Notes: a model not told the origin generated them from the sequence alone. Numbered from the stretch's first letter, positions 18,372-27,926 are shown. The stretch is 64,000 nt of DNA from Paenibacillus pabuli NBRC 13638 (GCF_001514495.1 NZ_BCNM01000031.1:1-64000), one strand, 5' to 3'. Made by a program: numbers and translations.

Positions 18372-18397
18372 CTTACAGGAGTAACGCTTAATAAATG

Positions 18398-18430
18398 AGC
18401 CGGATGCACAATTGTGCATCCGGCTTTTTG
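18398..18430 (+). terminator. terminator after the ABC exporter operon
   Basis: A 28-bp perfect palindrome (18398-18425) followed by five T. It ends the exporter transcript. Confidence 0.92.
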
Positions 18431-18661
18431 AGCTGCCATAAGGCATGGAGCGTGCCGATTTCTGTTTCGTGTAATTGCTGGGGAAGAATCAGTGAAGTTA
18501 TACCTATGTCCTGGTGCTACTCATATGTGATAAATTGATCGTTAGAACTATAGAAAGACTAAGATTCCAAAGATTGGCCTAACATGCCATCACATAACAA
18601 CAAGGCATGTGGATTTATTCTATGCATGATTAGATTGTAATTAGAAAGAAGGTATACGTTA

Positions 18662-20359
18662 ATGACAATTATTGGTATTGATTTAGGGACAACGAACAGC
18701 CTTGTATCTTGCTGGATGAATGGAGAATCGGTTATTATTCCGAATGCCCTGGGTAATCGTTTGACGCCTTCAGTTGTCAGCGTGGATGACAATGGAGAGG
18801 TACTGGTAGGAGAAGTGGCCAAGGAGCGAATGATCACGCATCCTGAGCGTACAGCATCCGTTTTCAAAAGATACATGGGTACTGGAAGAACCTTTAGTTT
18901 GGGTACATATCGATTTTTACCGGAGGAACTTTCGGCGTTTATTTTGAAATCACTCAAAGCGGATGCAGAAGCTTTTCTGGGAGAAGTAGTGACAGAAGCT
19001 GTCATCAGCGTGCCAGCATATTTCAATGATGCTCAACGAAAGGCAACTCAGCGTGCAGGTGAGCTTGCCGGCATTAAGGTGGAACGCCTTCTTAGTGAAC
19101 CGACTGCGGCAGCCATTGCTTATGGTTTGCATCAACAGCAATCTGAAACCAAGTTTTTGGTATTTGATCTGGGTGGAGGTACATTTGATGTATCCGTCTT
19201 GGAGCTGTTTGATCAGATTATGGAAGTAAAATCGGTTGCTGGGGATAACTTTCTGGGTGGTGAAGATTTCACACGTCTGCTCGCGGATTTGTTTGCGTTG
19301 GAGCATCAGATTCAGCAAGATACCTTGTCAGCCAAAGAGCAGTCGGCATTATGGAAGCAGGCAGAGTTGTGTAAGCGGGCATTAAGCGATGGACGTGAGG
19401 GTGCAATGTCCCTGACTTTTGAAAAAGGGTTGAAAGAGTTTGCTATAGATCGTTCCAGTTTCGATCAGGCGGCGAAGCCATTGCTGGCACGTCTGCAAAA
19501 ACCGGTTGAACGGGCACTGCGTGATGCTTCAGTTAAACTAAGTGAATTGGATGCAGTAATCCTCGTGGGAGGAGCTACTCGCATGCCACTTATTTATTCA
19601 TTTACTGGCAAGCTGTTTGGTAGATTGCCTGCCAATCACTTGCATCCCGATGAAGCTGTTGCGCTAGGTGTCGGCATTCAGGCGGCAATGAAATCGCGCC
19701 ATGAAGATTTACAGGAAGTCATCCTGACGGATGTATGTCCATATACATTGGGGACTTCGGTTTCCGTATCACTCGGAAATGGACGATACGAATCCGGGAT
19801 GTTTTCCCCAATTATCGAACGAAATACAGTGATTCCGGTCAGTAGAGTGGAACGTTACTACACGATAGACGATAATCAGACCTCTCTTACTGCGGACATT
19901 TACCAAGGTGAGAGCCGCGTGGCCAAAAACAACGTGAAGCTTGGGGATCTGGCCATCTCAATACCTCCAGCTCCTGGAGGAGAGCAAGCTGTGGATATCC
20001 GGTTCACGTATGACATTAACGGCATCCTTGAAGTGGAAGTCACAGCGGTTGGAACGGGAGAGAAGAAGGTAGCGATCATTCAGGCGAAGGAAACTGAGTT
20101 GTCCAAGGAGGAGATTATCGAACGTTTCAAAGCGTTGGAGGCGATCAAGATTCATCCCCGGGAACGGATGGAGAATCGCTTGCTTTTGGCTCGGGGAGAA
20201 CGAATGTATGAAGAATCGCTGTCTGAGCATCGGGAAATCATCGCCAAGGCCATGCTTGGATATGAAGAGACGCTTAAACGTCAGGATGACAAGGAAATCA
20301 AGAAAGAAGCTGAGAAGTTGAAGGAAGTGCTGGATCAAATCGAAAAAGTTTGGGGGTGA
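18662..20359 (+). CDS. hscC: HscC-type Hsp70 chaperone
   Basis: This 565-residue Hsp70 is shorter than DnaK (about 610) and close to E. coli HscC (about 556). The ATPase domain carries phosphate-1 IGIDLGTTNSLVSCW, phosphate-2 VFDLGGGTFDVSVLEL and adenosine motif VILVGGATRMPLIY. The substrate-binding domain follows (about 365-500), and the helical lid is short. HPERTASVFKRYMGTGR early in the protein is HscC-like. It is not the main DnaK: there is no grpE, hrcA or dnaJ nearby. The next gene, 7 bp downstream, encodes its likely J-domain partner. GAAAGAAGG precedes the ATG. Clients are unknown. Confidence 0.9.
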   Translation: MTIIGIDLGTTNSLVSCWMNGESVIIPNALGNRLTPSVVSVDDNGEVLVGEVAKERMITHPERTASVFKRYMGTGRTFSLGTYRFLPEELSAFILKSLKADAEAFLGEVVTEAVISVPAYFNDAQRKATQRAGELAGIKVERLLSEPTAAAIAYGLHQQQSETKFLVFDLGGGTFDVSVLELFDQIMEVKSVAGDNFLGGEDFTRLLADLFALEHQIQQDTLSAKEQSALWKQAELCKRALSDGREGAMSLTFEKGLKEFAIDRSSFDQAAKPLLARLQKPVERALRDASVKLSELDAVILVGGATRMPLIYSFTGKLFGRLPANHLHPDEAVALGVGIQAAMKSRHEDLQEVILTDVCPYTLGTSVSVSLGNGRYESGMFSPIIERNTVIPVSRVERYYTIDDNQTSLTADIYQGESRVAKNNVKLGDLAISIPPAPGGEQAVDIRFTYDINGILEVEVTAVGTGEKKVAIIQAKETELSKEEIIERFKALEAIKIHPRERMENRLLLARGERMYEESLSEHREIIAKAMLGYEETLKRQDDKEIKKEAEKLKEVLDQIEKVWG

Positions 20360-20366
20360 TTCGTGA

Positions 20367-23243
20367 ATGGACTTCTGGACGCGATTAGAACTCGAGCCGA
20401 CGCAGGATATGAGGGTTATCAAACGAGCTTATGCCAAGCAGCTTCGGATGACTCATCCGGAAGATGATCCGGACGGTTTTCAGTTACTTCGATCCGCTTA
20501 TGAACAAGCACTCAAGGCTGCTAAAGAGCTTGAGAAAGAGGGCTTTTTGTTAAATGATCGAGATCAGATTGAACTGAGACCCGTGCATAGGCAGGAAATA
20601 AGACATGATGAGGATAGACAAACTGAACAACTAAATAACTTGGATCGGGAGACTTTGATCGAAGTTGATGCCAAGCATGATATTGAAAATCAGGAATCGT
20701 TGCAGGAGAATGAGGCAGATGTTAAACCAGTGTATCCTTCCATAGAACAAGAGCACTGGGTGCCTCCATCTTGGATGGAGGTTTCTTCTCATGAAGTTCC
20801 CACAGTTCCAAGTGGAGCCGTTTTTCCACTGGGTGGGACGAGCTGGGTGCCTCCGTCTTGGATTGAAGTCTCTGCTCCTGCAGAAGATCTAAGTGCTACT
20901 GTTTTACCGCTGACTAGGGTGAATTGGGTATCTCCATCGTGGATGGAGGCATTATCGCTTGAAGGTTCCAGAGACCTGAGCGATTCAGTGTTGCTGCTGG
21001 CTCAGGCACGAGATATTCTGGAGGATATTTTTAGGCGCCCAGAAATCACTGTTTGGGAAGAATGGACACAGAGAGAGGAGCTATGGCGGCTCGATGTGAA
21101 ATATCACACCGGAACTGAATTGCTGCAGATTCTGGTGGAATATCCTTATGTGCCGAAAGCAATCTGGCGCATATTAAATGAATTCTTCGGATGGACGGAG
21201 CGTCAGGATGAATTAAGAGCGTTGTTATCGGATGAAATTGCTGATCGTCCTACTCTAGAGCTGGAACGTGCTTGGGAATTGCGTTACGACACGTTTGATC
21301 CTGAACAAGAAGTGGATTATGAAACGTTCATACGGTACCGGGATACTGTATTTCAAAGGATGTTACAGGGGGAGTGGGGACAAGTCAGTCCCCATATTGA
21401 CGCTGCGATGGAGTTATACGCAGACGATCCCGATATGCTTCTGTTGGCAGGCAAATTTCGTCTGTGGAATCGAGAGGAAATGGCTGCAGAGATGTTGTTT
21501 GAACGACTGATTGAACTGGTTCCTGAATCTATAGACGGATTGCTTCACCGTGCAAGATTGTTGGAAAATGCGGGACATCTTGAGCAGTCCGTCAATTTGT
21601 ACAATAAGATTCTGGAGCTTCATCCCAATCATCTGGATGCCTTAAATGGACTTGCGAGATATCATCAACATCACGGAGATGACGCCAAGGCAATCTATCT
21701 ATTGCAACGGATTGTCTCCATTCATCCGTTTGATTTTGAAGCACAGATTGCATTGATAGAATTAAATCTGGCTTTAGTTGAGGCTCAGAAGAAAACGGCA
21801 GAGGATGAGAAGGATTGGAGTGCTCGCAAAGAGCTTCAACGTCTGGTTGCCCTAAGTTATGTCGAAATGGATGAAGATGAACAGCTTCTTCGATATATGG
21901 CCGAAATTCACATGGCGGATAAGCTCGATGAAGGTTTATATGTATTGTGGGCGCAGGCATGCATTCGGATGGAGAAAAATGAGGAAGCGCTGGAGATCCT
22001 AAAAAATGCGGAAATGGCAGCAATCGAAGCGGCAGGCGATATTTTTGCAATCCTTTTTGAACGCGGTCAGTTGCATCTCGAAATGGGAAACAGCCCAGAG
22101 GCAATACTTGATCTGGATAAATCGACCCAGTTGAATCCTTCCCATGCAGGGGCATGGCACTCTCTTGCGATTGCACATCATCGCCAGGAACAAAACATGA
22201 AATGTATTTATTTTTCAGATAAGGCCATTGAACTTGATCCTCACGTATATGCATACCGATCATTAAGGGCATTTTGTTACTATAATAACGAAAGATATAA
22301 AGAAGCGTTGGTTGACTATAAGCATCTTACACTTGATGATTCGGATCACACGATGGACTGGTTTCGCAAGGGCTTCTCACATCTGAAAAGGCAGCAATAT
22401 GCTGAAGCGCTCCAATCACTTAAAGTATCACAAACATTTGGGTGCTCTACAAACACACCCTATTATTTGGCGGTTGCTCATGGAATGTTGGGGGAGGGCG
22501 TTCAGGCGCTGGAGGAAGTTAGAACATTTCGTAGGGAAAATCCTGAAGATCCGGACGGTCCTCTGCTTGAAGGGGATATTTTGCGTGAGCAAGGAAGGGT
22601 TAGCGAGGCACTGAATGTGTACAGGAATGGCCTGGACGAAAACCCCGGCACATATGAACTGATCAGAATGGTAATTGTTTGCGTCATGGAGTCCGATGTT
22701 CAAGAACGAGATGATATATTGAATCGGCTGGCTGAAGAGATGTCTAACTTCGATTCGATTCAGCTGTGGGGAATACTCTTCATAACACGCTATCATGTGG
22801 AAAGTCATTCTTGGGAGCGAGCCCTTTCTTGGGTTGAGGTTTATATAGACGGAGAACCATCAGAGAATATTGATCCTCATATTTGGTTGTACGCGGGGAT
22901 TGCTGCTTACCGTATGGGGAATTTGAATCAGGCGCTACTTGATCTCGACAAAGCGTATCGTGGAGGGCTTGAAGGTGATGTATGCAGTTACCTGAGCATG
23001 GTCTATTACGATATCGGAAATATGGATCGTGCGCGTATTTATGCCGAAAAAGCAGTTCGTGAACAGCCGGAGCATCCAGACTACGTTCTGAGATGGGAAG
23101 CTATCGTTGCCCATGCAGAACAGCGAGGACTTCCATTTTGGAGAAGATTGAGAAAATCAAAACCGGCGTATGAACTGTGGCCATCCAGGTTACCGCTTCA
23201 ACATCTGATGCCTGATGACGTCCTGAGTTTACATTTTGTATAA
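20367..23243 (+). CDS. J-domain protein with long TPR array, HscC partner candidate
   Basis: A 958-residue soluble protein. Residues 1-50 form a DnaJ-like domain of the DjlB/DjlC type: RAYAKQLRMTHPEDDPDGF followed by LRSAYEQAL. The canonical HPD is HPE (residues 30-32). Residues 55-220 are a charged, probably disordered region containing three copies of a WVPPSW motif (about residues 131-190). From about 330 to 940 there are many TPR-like helix pairs (for example NLYNKILELHPNHLDALNGL and GAWHSLAIAHHRQEQN), a binding scaffold. GGGGGTGA lies 6-7 bp before the ATG. It lies between the Hsp70 gene and a DUF1266-like gene, spaced 7 and 12 bp, so the three are co-expressed. I infer that it recruits clients to the Hsp70. 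Confidence 0.85.
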   Translation: MDFWTRLELEPTQDMRVIKRAYAKQLRMTHPEDDPDGFQLLRSAYEQALKAAKELEKEGFLLNDRDQIELRPVHRQEIRHDEDRQTEQLNNLDRETLIEVDAKHDIENQESLQENEADVKPVYPSIEQEHWVPPSWMEVSSHEVPTVPSGAVFPLGGTSWVPPSWIEVSAPAEDLSATVLPLTRVNWVSPSWMEALSLEGSRDLSDSVLLLAQARDILEDIFRRPEITVWEEWTQREELWRLDVKYHTGTELLQILVEYPYVPKAIWRILNEFFGWTERQDELRALLSDEIADRPTLELERAWELRYDTFDPEQEVDYETFIRYRDTVFQRMLQGEWGQVSPHIDAAMELYADDPDMLLLAGKFRLWNREEMAAEMLFERLIELVPESIDGLLHRARLLENAGHLEQSVNLYNKILELHPNHLDALNGLARYHQHHGDDAKAIYLLQRIVSIHPFDFEAQIALIELNLALVEAQKKTAEDEKDWSARKELQRLVALSYVEMDEDEQLLRYMAEIHMADKLDEGLYVLWAQACIRMEKNEEALEILKNAEMAAIEAAGDIFAILFERGQLHLEMGNSPEAILDLDKSTQLNPSHAGAWHSLAIAHHRQEQNMKCIYFSDKAIELDPHVYAYRSLRAFCYYNNERYKEALVDYKHLTLDDSDHTMDWFRKGFSHLKRQQYAEALQSLKVSQTFGCSTNTPYYLAVAHGMLGEGVQALEEVRTFRRENPEDPDGPLLEGDILREQGRVSEALNVYRNGLDENPGTYELIRMVIVCVMESDVQERDDILNRLAEEMSNFDSIQLWGILFITRYHVESHSWERALSWVEVYIDGEPSENIDPHIWLYAGIAAYRMGNLNQALLDLDKAYRGGLEGDVCSYLSMVYYDIGNMDRARIYAEKAVREQPEHPDYVLRWEAIVAHAEQRGLPFWRRLRKSKPAYELWPSRLPLQHLMPDDVLSLHFV
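20757..20949 (+). repeat. three degenerate repeats encoding WVPPSWMEV-like motifs
   Basis: Inside the J-TPR gene, the Trp codons that open WVPPSWMEV, WVPPSWIEV and WVSPSWMEA lie at 20757, 20844 and 20925, giving periods of 29 and 27 codons. Between the motifs, short segments also recur (SGAVFPLGG, SATVLPLTR, SDSVLLLAQ). The nucleotide copies are similar but already diverged, so the repeat is old enough to be under protein-level selection. Confidence 0.8.
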
Positions 23244-23255
23244 GGAGGCACTGCG

Positions 23256-23939
23256 TTGAGAGGACAACATGCGACAGAATCCTCGTCTATACATCGTGTT
23301 ACGGACAAAGAACTTTGGTTTCGTGGCATGGCTGCTATACTTAACGAAATCATCGATCTGGATATTAACAATGATTATGAGTATAGGGCAGATGAAGAAC
23401 AACGAGAAGAATTTTGCACCACATTAGAGGAAAACTGGGAAATTCATGACAGGAAGAGTTTGATGTCTTCACTGGATTGGATTCGGAACGAAGGATATCG
23501 TATATCATTTGATGAGAAGCGGACTTTCTTGAGTGCAATGTCTGAAAAGGATCAGGGGAATTATATGAACTCACTGGATCCAGATACAGGGAAATATCAC
23601 GAATATCTGGTGGTTAAAACATATATGCACAAATTACCAGCCGAAGGAGTTGCAGCGTGGGACTGGGGATGTTATGCGAACCTGTGTCGACAAAGCGCCC
23701 ATGTGGGTTATATAACTGAAACCGAATCAGAACAGCTGGTTTTACAGGCGGCATTAGACGCACAATACGCGTATACGTCCTGGAAGGCCTACACGGTGGC
23801 TTTTATGGCAGGGAGGCTATACTGGCTTGAAAAAACCGATGAATCGGTTGTAAAGCGGCAAATGAATTATCTACAGAATCTGTTTGTTCATCCAAACAGC
23901 ATCTATAAAAAGATAGATTGGAATCTTTCGTTACAATAG
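23256..23939 (+). CDS. DUF1266-like protein of the HscC cluster
   Basis: A 227-residue soluble protein without signal peptide. The C-terminal half (about 125-195) fits DUF1266: AAWDWGCYANLCRQSAHVGY, then a conserved SWKAYTVAFMAGRLYW. In E. coli, DUF1266 proteins YbeR and YbeU are encoded beside hscC and the J-proteins DjlB and DjlC, so the three-family association is the same here. The start is a TTG exactly 7 bp after a full AAGGAGG, which overlaps the stop of the preceding gene. I infer a role as co-factor or client of the chaperone pair; no reaction is known for the family. It ends at a terminator shared with motB. Confidence 0.75.
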   Translation: MRGQHATESSSIHRVTDKELWFRGMAAILNEIIDLDINNDYEYRADEEQREEFCTTLEENWEIHDRKSLMSSLDWIRNEGYRISFDEKRTFLSAMSEKDQGNYMNSLDPDTGKYHEYLVVKTYMHKLPAEGVAAWDWGCYANLCRQSAHVGYITETESEQLVLQAALDAQYAYTSWKAYTVAFMAGRLYWLEKTDESVVKRQMNYLQNLFVHPNSIYKKIDWNLSLQ

Positions 23940-23980
23940 CCTTCTGTTATGAAATTGATATTCATACGTTGGAAAAAGAA

Positions 23981-24023
23981 AAGCACGATCTTGCTCAGGT
24001 TCTGAGACAGATCGTGCTTCTTT
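23981..24023. terminator. bidirectional terminator between the DUF1266-like gene and motB
   Basis: An 11-bp stem (23981-23991 with 24009-24019) flanked by A-rich and T-rich runs lies between convergent genes. Confidence 0.88.
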
Positions 24024-24072
24024 TATAAAAATATGAAGTGATGAACTAATCCTGGATTGGAAATTAGAGTTA

Positions 24073-24915
24073 TTATGGCTGGAGTTGCCGCAACACGGTA
24101 ATTTCTACACGGCGGTTCTTTTGCCGTCCAGCCGCCGTGGTATTGTCACTGGTTGGGCGGGTATCCGCGTATCCGGCATACTGGAATCCGTCAGGGTCGA
24201 GCTTTTCTTTATCCAGGAAAAATCGTAATACAGACAAAGCACGTTCACCAGAAAGTTCCCAATTGTCTTTATAGGTGGAGTTCGCTCCAACAGGAACGTT
24301 GTCCGTATGCCCTTCAATGCTGACAACGGTGTTGAGATCCCGGAACAGGCTTGCCAGTTTGGTTAGTGTGGGTGCAGCGTCGCCTTTGAGGGCCGCTTGT
24401 CCCTGATCAAACAGGAAGCGGTCACTCAGCGTAATGGAGATGCCCTGAGGCTTGTCCGCGACAAAAATCTGATTTTCCAGTTTATTATCCTCAATATATT
24501 GGGTAATCACGTTGAACAGATTTTGCAACTCCTGTTCCTGTGACCTGAATTGTTCTTCCCGCTCCGTCAGGGGCTGATCATGCTCTTCCGGAGTATCCGT
24601 CTCGGAATCTGAGGTAGAGCCTTCGCCTTCCCCGGGGCTCTCCCCTTGAATCTGAGAAGGCGGATTCTTGGTAATCGCTTGCCCTGCTGTACCAGCAATC
24701 CCTTCACCTTGGTCAAGCAGGGAGTTGGATTGGTTAAACGTATTTTGCAACGATTGAGTCACAACGTCATATTTACCTGAATCGAGATGGCTCATGGCAT
24801 ACATGATGACGAAGAAAATCAGCAGCAGGGTAATGAGATCAGCATAGGTAATCATCCAACGATCCCGATGATCGGCAGGTTCACGTTTATTACGCCGCTT
24901 ACTGCGCCGACTCAT
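24073..24915 (-). CDS. motB: flagellar motor stator protein MotB
   Basis: A 280-residue stator subunit that anchors the motor to peptidoglycan and carries the ion-binding Asp. A basic N-terminus leads to one helix with the key motif RWMITYADLITLLLIFFVIM (about 20-39; the Asp in YADL is the ion site). An acidic Gly/Ser/Glu-rich linker follows (about 75-115). The OmpA-like peptidoglycan-binding domain fills the C-terminus, with SIEGHTDNVPVG and NRRVEITV. It overlaps motA by 17 bp. Whether it uses protons or sodium (MotB or MotS type) cannot be decided from what I see. No other flagellar genes lie nearby, though the two bactofilins at 1.9-3.3 kb resemble proteins tied to flagella in B. subtilis. 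Confidence 0.9.
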   Translation of the reverse strand: MSRRSKRRNKREPADHRDRWMITYADLITLLLIFFVIMYAMSHLDSGKYDVVTQSLQNTFNQSNSLLDQGEGIAGTAGQAITKNPPSQIQGESPGEGEGSTSDSETDTPEEHDQPLTEREEQFRSQEQELQNLFNVITQYIEDNKLENQIFVADKPQGISITLSDRFLFDQGQAALKGDAAPTLTKLASLFRDLNTVVSIEGHTDNVPVGANSTYKDNWELSGERALSVLRFFLDKEKLDPDGFQYAGYADTRPTSDNTTAAGRQKNRRVEITVLRQLQP

Positions 24916-25699
24916 CCAATCCCTCCTTCACTACAGGACGTGTTGTGGTTTGACGATGAGTAAGTGTGAAGGATTCCAGCCGTTTGCGTACGAGTTGAGG
25001 GTTCTCCCCGTTCTGAATGGCAAGCACACCTTCGAGCAGCATTTCCATCGTCTGAATTTCGTCTGCTCCACGGGATTTGATTTTGGAAGCTATGGGCAAA
25101 AAGATCAGATTGGCACTGGCTACCCCGTATAGGGTTGCGGTAAAGGCAACAGCAATCGCTGGCCCAAGTCCGGTAGGATCGGTCAGGCTGCCAAGGACCT
25201 GAATAAGGCCCATTACAGTACCAATGATACCCATCGTTGGCGCATAGCCACCTGCTGATTCGAAGATTTTGGCATAACCTTCATGTTTTTGTTCAACGGA
25301 ATCAATCTCCATCTCCATGATCTGGCGAACAACATCCTGATCCGTGCCATCGACAACCATTTGAATACCGTCCTGTAAAAAGGGATGCGGGTGGTCCATC
25401 ACTTTGCGTTCCAGCGCAAGTACACCCGAGCGTCTAGCAATGGAAGACATGTCCACCAGTTCTTCAACCCATTGGCTTGATTCGTTGTTGTTGCGTCCAA
25501 AGGCCATTCTCAGAGCTGCTGGAATCGTACGCAGTCGATATGCAGGGAAGCTGGCAACCACTGCTGCAATCGTTCCGCCAAATACAATTAAAGCAGCCGT
25601 TTTCTGTAACAAACCTGATAATTGGCCCCCTTCCCATAAAAAACCGCTAATGACTGCGGCAATCCCGGCAATAATGCCGATAAGTGTCGCAATATCCAT
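24899..25699 (-). CDS. motA: flagellar motor stator protein MotA (MotA/MotP)
   Basis: The stator partner of MotB, 266 residues with four helices. The first two lie near the N-terminus and the last two around residues 145-205, with SAGGYAPTMGIIGTVMGLIQ in helix 3, the MotA/ExbB core. The cytoplasmic loop (about 60-140) contacts FliG in the family. The sequence could equally be a MotP, the sodium-type counterpart. The stop region overlaps the start of motB by 17 bp, so the pair is translationally coupled. It diverges from uvrB, with about 170 bp between them. Confidence 0.9.
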   Translation of the reverse strand: MDIATLIGIIAGIAAVISGFLWEGGQLSGLLQKTAALIVFGGTIAAVVASFPAYRLRTIPAALRMAFGRNNNESSQWVEELVDMSSIARRSGVLALERKVMDHPHPFLQDGIQMVVDGTDQDVVRQIMEMEIDSVEQKHEGYAKIFESAGGYAPTMGIIGTVMGLIQVLGSLTDPTGLGPAIAVAFTATLYGVASANLIFLPIASKIKSRGADEIQTMEMLLEGVLAIQNGENPQLVRKRLESFTLTHRQTTTRPVVKEGLDESAQ

Positions 25700-25730
25700 A
25701 AATTAACCCACTCCTATCTTCACTTCGCGT

Positions 25731-25759
25731 TTGCATCACTTGCACAGACAAGGTATAAT
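25731..25759 (+). promoter_or_regulatory. sigma-A-type promoter of uvrB
   Basis: TTGCAT (25731-25736), a 17-bp spacer and a perfect TATAAT (25754-25759), 110 bp upstream of the uvrB start. Confidence 0.75.
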
Positions 25760-25765
25760 TAAACG

Positions 25766-25779
25766 GGAACAAATATTCT
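25766..25779 (+). promoter_or_regulatory. possible LexA (DinR) box at the uvrB promoter
   Basis: GGAACAAATATTCT begins 7 bp after the -10. Compared with the Bacillus SOS consensus CGAACRNRYGTTYC it keeps GAAC and TTC but misses three positions. The position suits a repressor site, and uvrBA is an SOS operon in B. subtilis, but the match is imperfect. Confidence 0.35.
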
Positions 25780-25868
25780 TATTAATATAAGTTTTCCCAT
25801 ATGTAAATTCGGGGAACTTCGACAATATATAGTGACTATTATTTTAGACGATAGGGTGAGATACGGCA

Positions 25869-27860
25869 ATGAGCGATATTATAATGAGCGACAAAACGTT
25901 CGAAATCGAGTCAGAGTTTTCTCCCCAAGGGGATCAGCCTGTTGCCATTGAGGAATTGGTGAAGGGTGTTCAGGAGGGAAAGAGATATCAGACGCTGCTG
26001 GGTGCAACCGGTACGGGTAAGACGTTCACCATTGCACAGACGATTGCGAAGCTGCAACGTCCCACGTTGATTATTGCCCACAATAAGACGCTGGCAGCCC
26101 AGCTTGCAAGTGAGTTCAAAGATTTTTTTCCGAATAATATGGTTGAGTATTTCGTCAGTTATTACGATTATTTTCAGCCGGAAGCCTATATCCCTTCCTC
26201 CGATACGTATATCGAGAAGGATTCGAGTATCAATGAAGAGATTGACAAACTTCGCCATGCGGCTACGAGTTCCCTGTTTGAACGCAGGGATGTAATCATA
26301 GTAGCGAGTGTGTCCTGCATTTACGGTTTGGGTTCACCTCATGCGTATTCCAGCATGCTTTTGTCCCTGCGGGTAGGGATGGAGAAACCGCGCAATCAGA
26401 TTTTGTCTCGTCTGGTGGAGATTCAGTACCAACGGAATGATATTAACTTTGTGCGGGGCACGTTCCGCGTACGCGGCGATGTCATTGAGATTTTCCCGGC
26501 GTCGAAAGGCGAGCATGCGATTCGGGTGGAATTGTTCGGAGATGAGATTGAGAAAATTACGGAAATTGACGTGTTAACCGGAGAACTGGTTGGCGAACGT
26601 GAACATATTGCGATCTTCCCGGCGTCTCACTTCGTAACCCAAGAAGAGACGATGCGCGTGGCGCTGGTGAACATTGAGCGTGAACTGGAAGAGCGTCTTG
26701 AAGTGTTGCGTGAACAAGGGAAGTTGCTGGAGGCGCAGCGACTGGAGCAGCGTACACGGTATGATATCGAGATGATGAAGGAAGTCGGTTTCTGTTCAGG
26801 GATTGAGAACTATTCCGGACCACTGACATTCCGCGAACGCGGCGATACCCCTTACACCCTGATGGATTACTTCCCCGATGATATGTTAATTGTGGTCGAT
26901 GAGTCTCATGTGACGTTGCCACAGATCCGTGCGATGTATAATGGTGACCAGGCCAGGAAGACAGTGTTGGTTGAACACGGATTCCGTCTGCCATCTGCAC
27001 TGGATAACCGTCCGCTCAAATTCGAAGAGTTTGAGGAAAAGATGAACCAGATCATCTATGTATCCGCGACACCAGGTCCTTACGAGATAGAACATACGGA
27101 TACCATGGTGCAACAGATCATTCGTCCTACCGGTCTGCTTGATCCAATTATTGAACTGCGTCCAACGAAGGGGCAGATCGATGACCTGATCGGTGAGATT
27201 AACGACCGGATTGCCAAGGATGAACGTGTCTTGATCACCACATTAACGAAGAAGATGTCCGAGGATCTGACAGATTATCTGAAGGAGATCGGCATCAAGG
27301 TGCGATACTTGCACTCCGAAATCAAGACGTTGGAACGTATGGCAATACTGCGTGATCTTAGGTTGGGTACATTCCATGTGTTGATCGGAATCAACTTGCT
27401 CAGGGAAGGTCTGGATCTTCCCGAGGTTTCACTGGTAGCCATTTTGGATGCTGACAAGGAAGGGTTCCTGCGCTCCGAACGATCGCTGATCCAAACGATT
27501 GGCCGGGCAGCACGGAACAGCGAAGGTCGAGTTATCCTGTATGGGGACAAAGTGACCGATTCGATGGATAAAGCGATGAAAGAGACAGAACGTCGTCGGG
27601 CCATCCAGATTGCATACAACGAAGAGCATGGCATCACACCACAGACGATTCGCAAAAAAGTACGTGATGTGATTGAGGCTACCAAAGTGGCCGAATCCAA
27701 AAAAGACTATCTTACAGGCGCTGCCGAGAAAATGTCGAAGAAGGAGCGTCAGTCGCTTATTCAGCGCCTAGAGGCGGAGATGAAAGACGCAGCCAAAAAC
27801 CTGCAGTTTGAGCGTGCTGCTGAGCTTCGTGATGCATTGCTGGAGTTGCGTGCAGAATAG
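25869..27860 (+). CDS. uvrB: excinuclease ABC subunit UvrB
   Basis: UvrB is the damage-verifying helicase-like subunit of nucleotide excision repair; it receives DNA from UvrA and recruits UvrC. The 663-residue protein has Walker [13 protein letters not shown] (about 42-53), the damage-probing beta-hairpin around [20 protein letters not shown], the DEAD-like motif VVDESH, helicase motif [11 protein letters not shown], and a C-terminal UVR domain ([16 protein letters not shown]) for UvrC. The ATG at 25869 follows AGGGTGAG; an in-frame ATG five codons later repeats the same ATGAGCGA sequence. It is followed by a strong terminator, so uvrA is probably transcribed separately, unlike in B. subtilis. 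Confidence 0.97.
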   Translation: MSDIIMSDKTFEIESEFSPQGDQPVAIEELVKGVQEGKRYQTLLGATGTGKTFTIAQTIAKLQRPTLIIAHNKTLAAQLASEFKDFFPNNMVEYFVSYYDYFQPEAYIPSSDTYIEKDSSINEEIDKLRHAATSSLFERRDVIIVASVSCIYGLGSPHAYSSMLLSLRVGMEKPRNQILSRLVEIQYQRNDINFVRGTFRVRGDVIEIFPASKGEHAIRVELFGDEIEKITEIDVLTGELVGEREHIAIFPASHFVTQEETMRVALVNIERELEERLEVLREQGKLLEAQRLEQRTRYDIEMMKEVGFCSGIENYSGPLTFRERGDTPYTLMDYFPDDMLIVVDESHVTLPQIRAMYNGDQARKTVLVEHGFRLPSALDNRPLKFEEFEEKMNQIIYVSATPGPYEIEHTDTMVQQIIRPTGLLDPIIELRPTKGQIDDLIGEINDRIAKDERVLITTLTKKMSEDLTDYLKEIGIKVRYLHSEIKTLERMAILRDLRLGTFHVLIGINLLREGLDLPEVSLVAILDADKEGFLRSERSLIQTIGRAARNSEGRVILYGDKVTDSMDKAMKETERRRAIQIAYNEEHGITPQTIRKKVRDVIEATKVAESKKDYLTGAAEKMSKKERQSLIQRLEAEMKDAAKNLQFERAAELRDALLELRAE

Positions 27861-27926
27861 CCGTGACGGGCAGGGTTTATAAGATCAGATAGAGCATCGG
27901 TCTGATGCGGTTGAAGGATAAATGTG

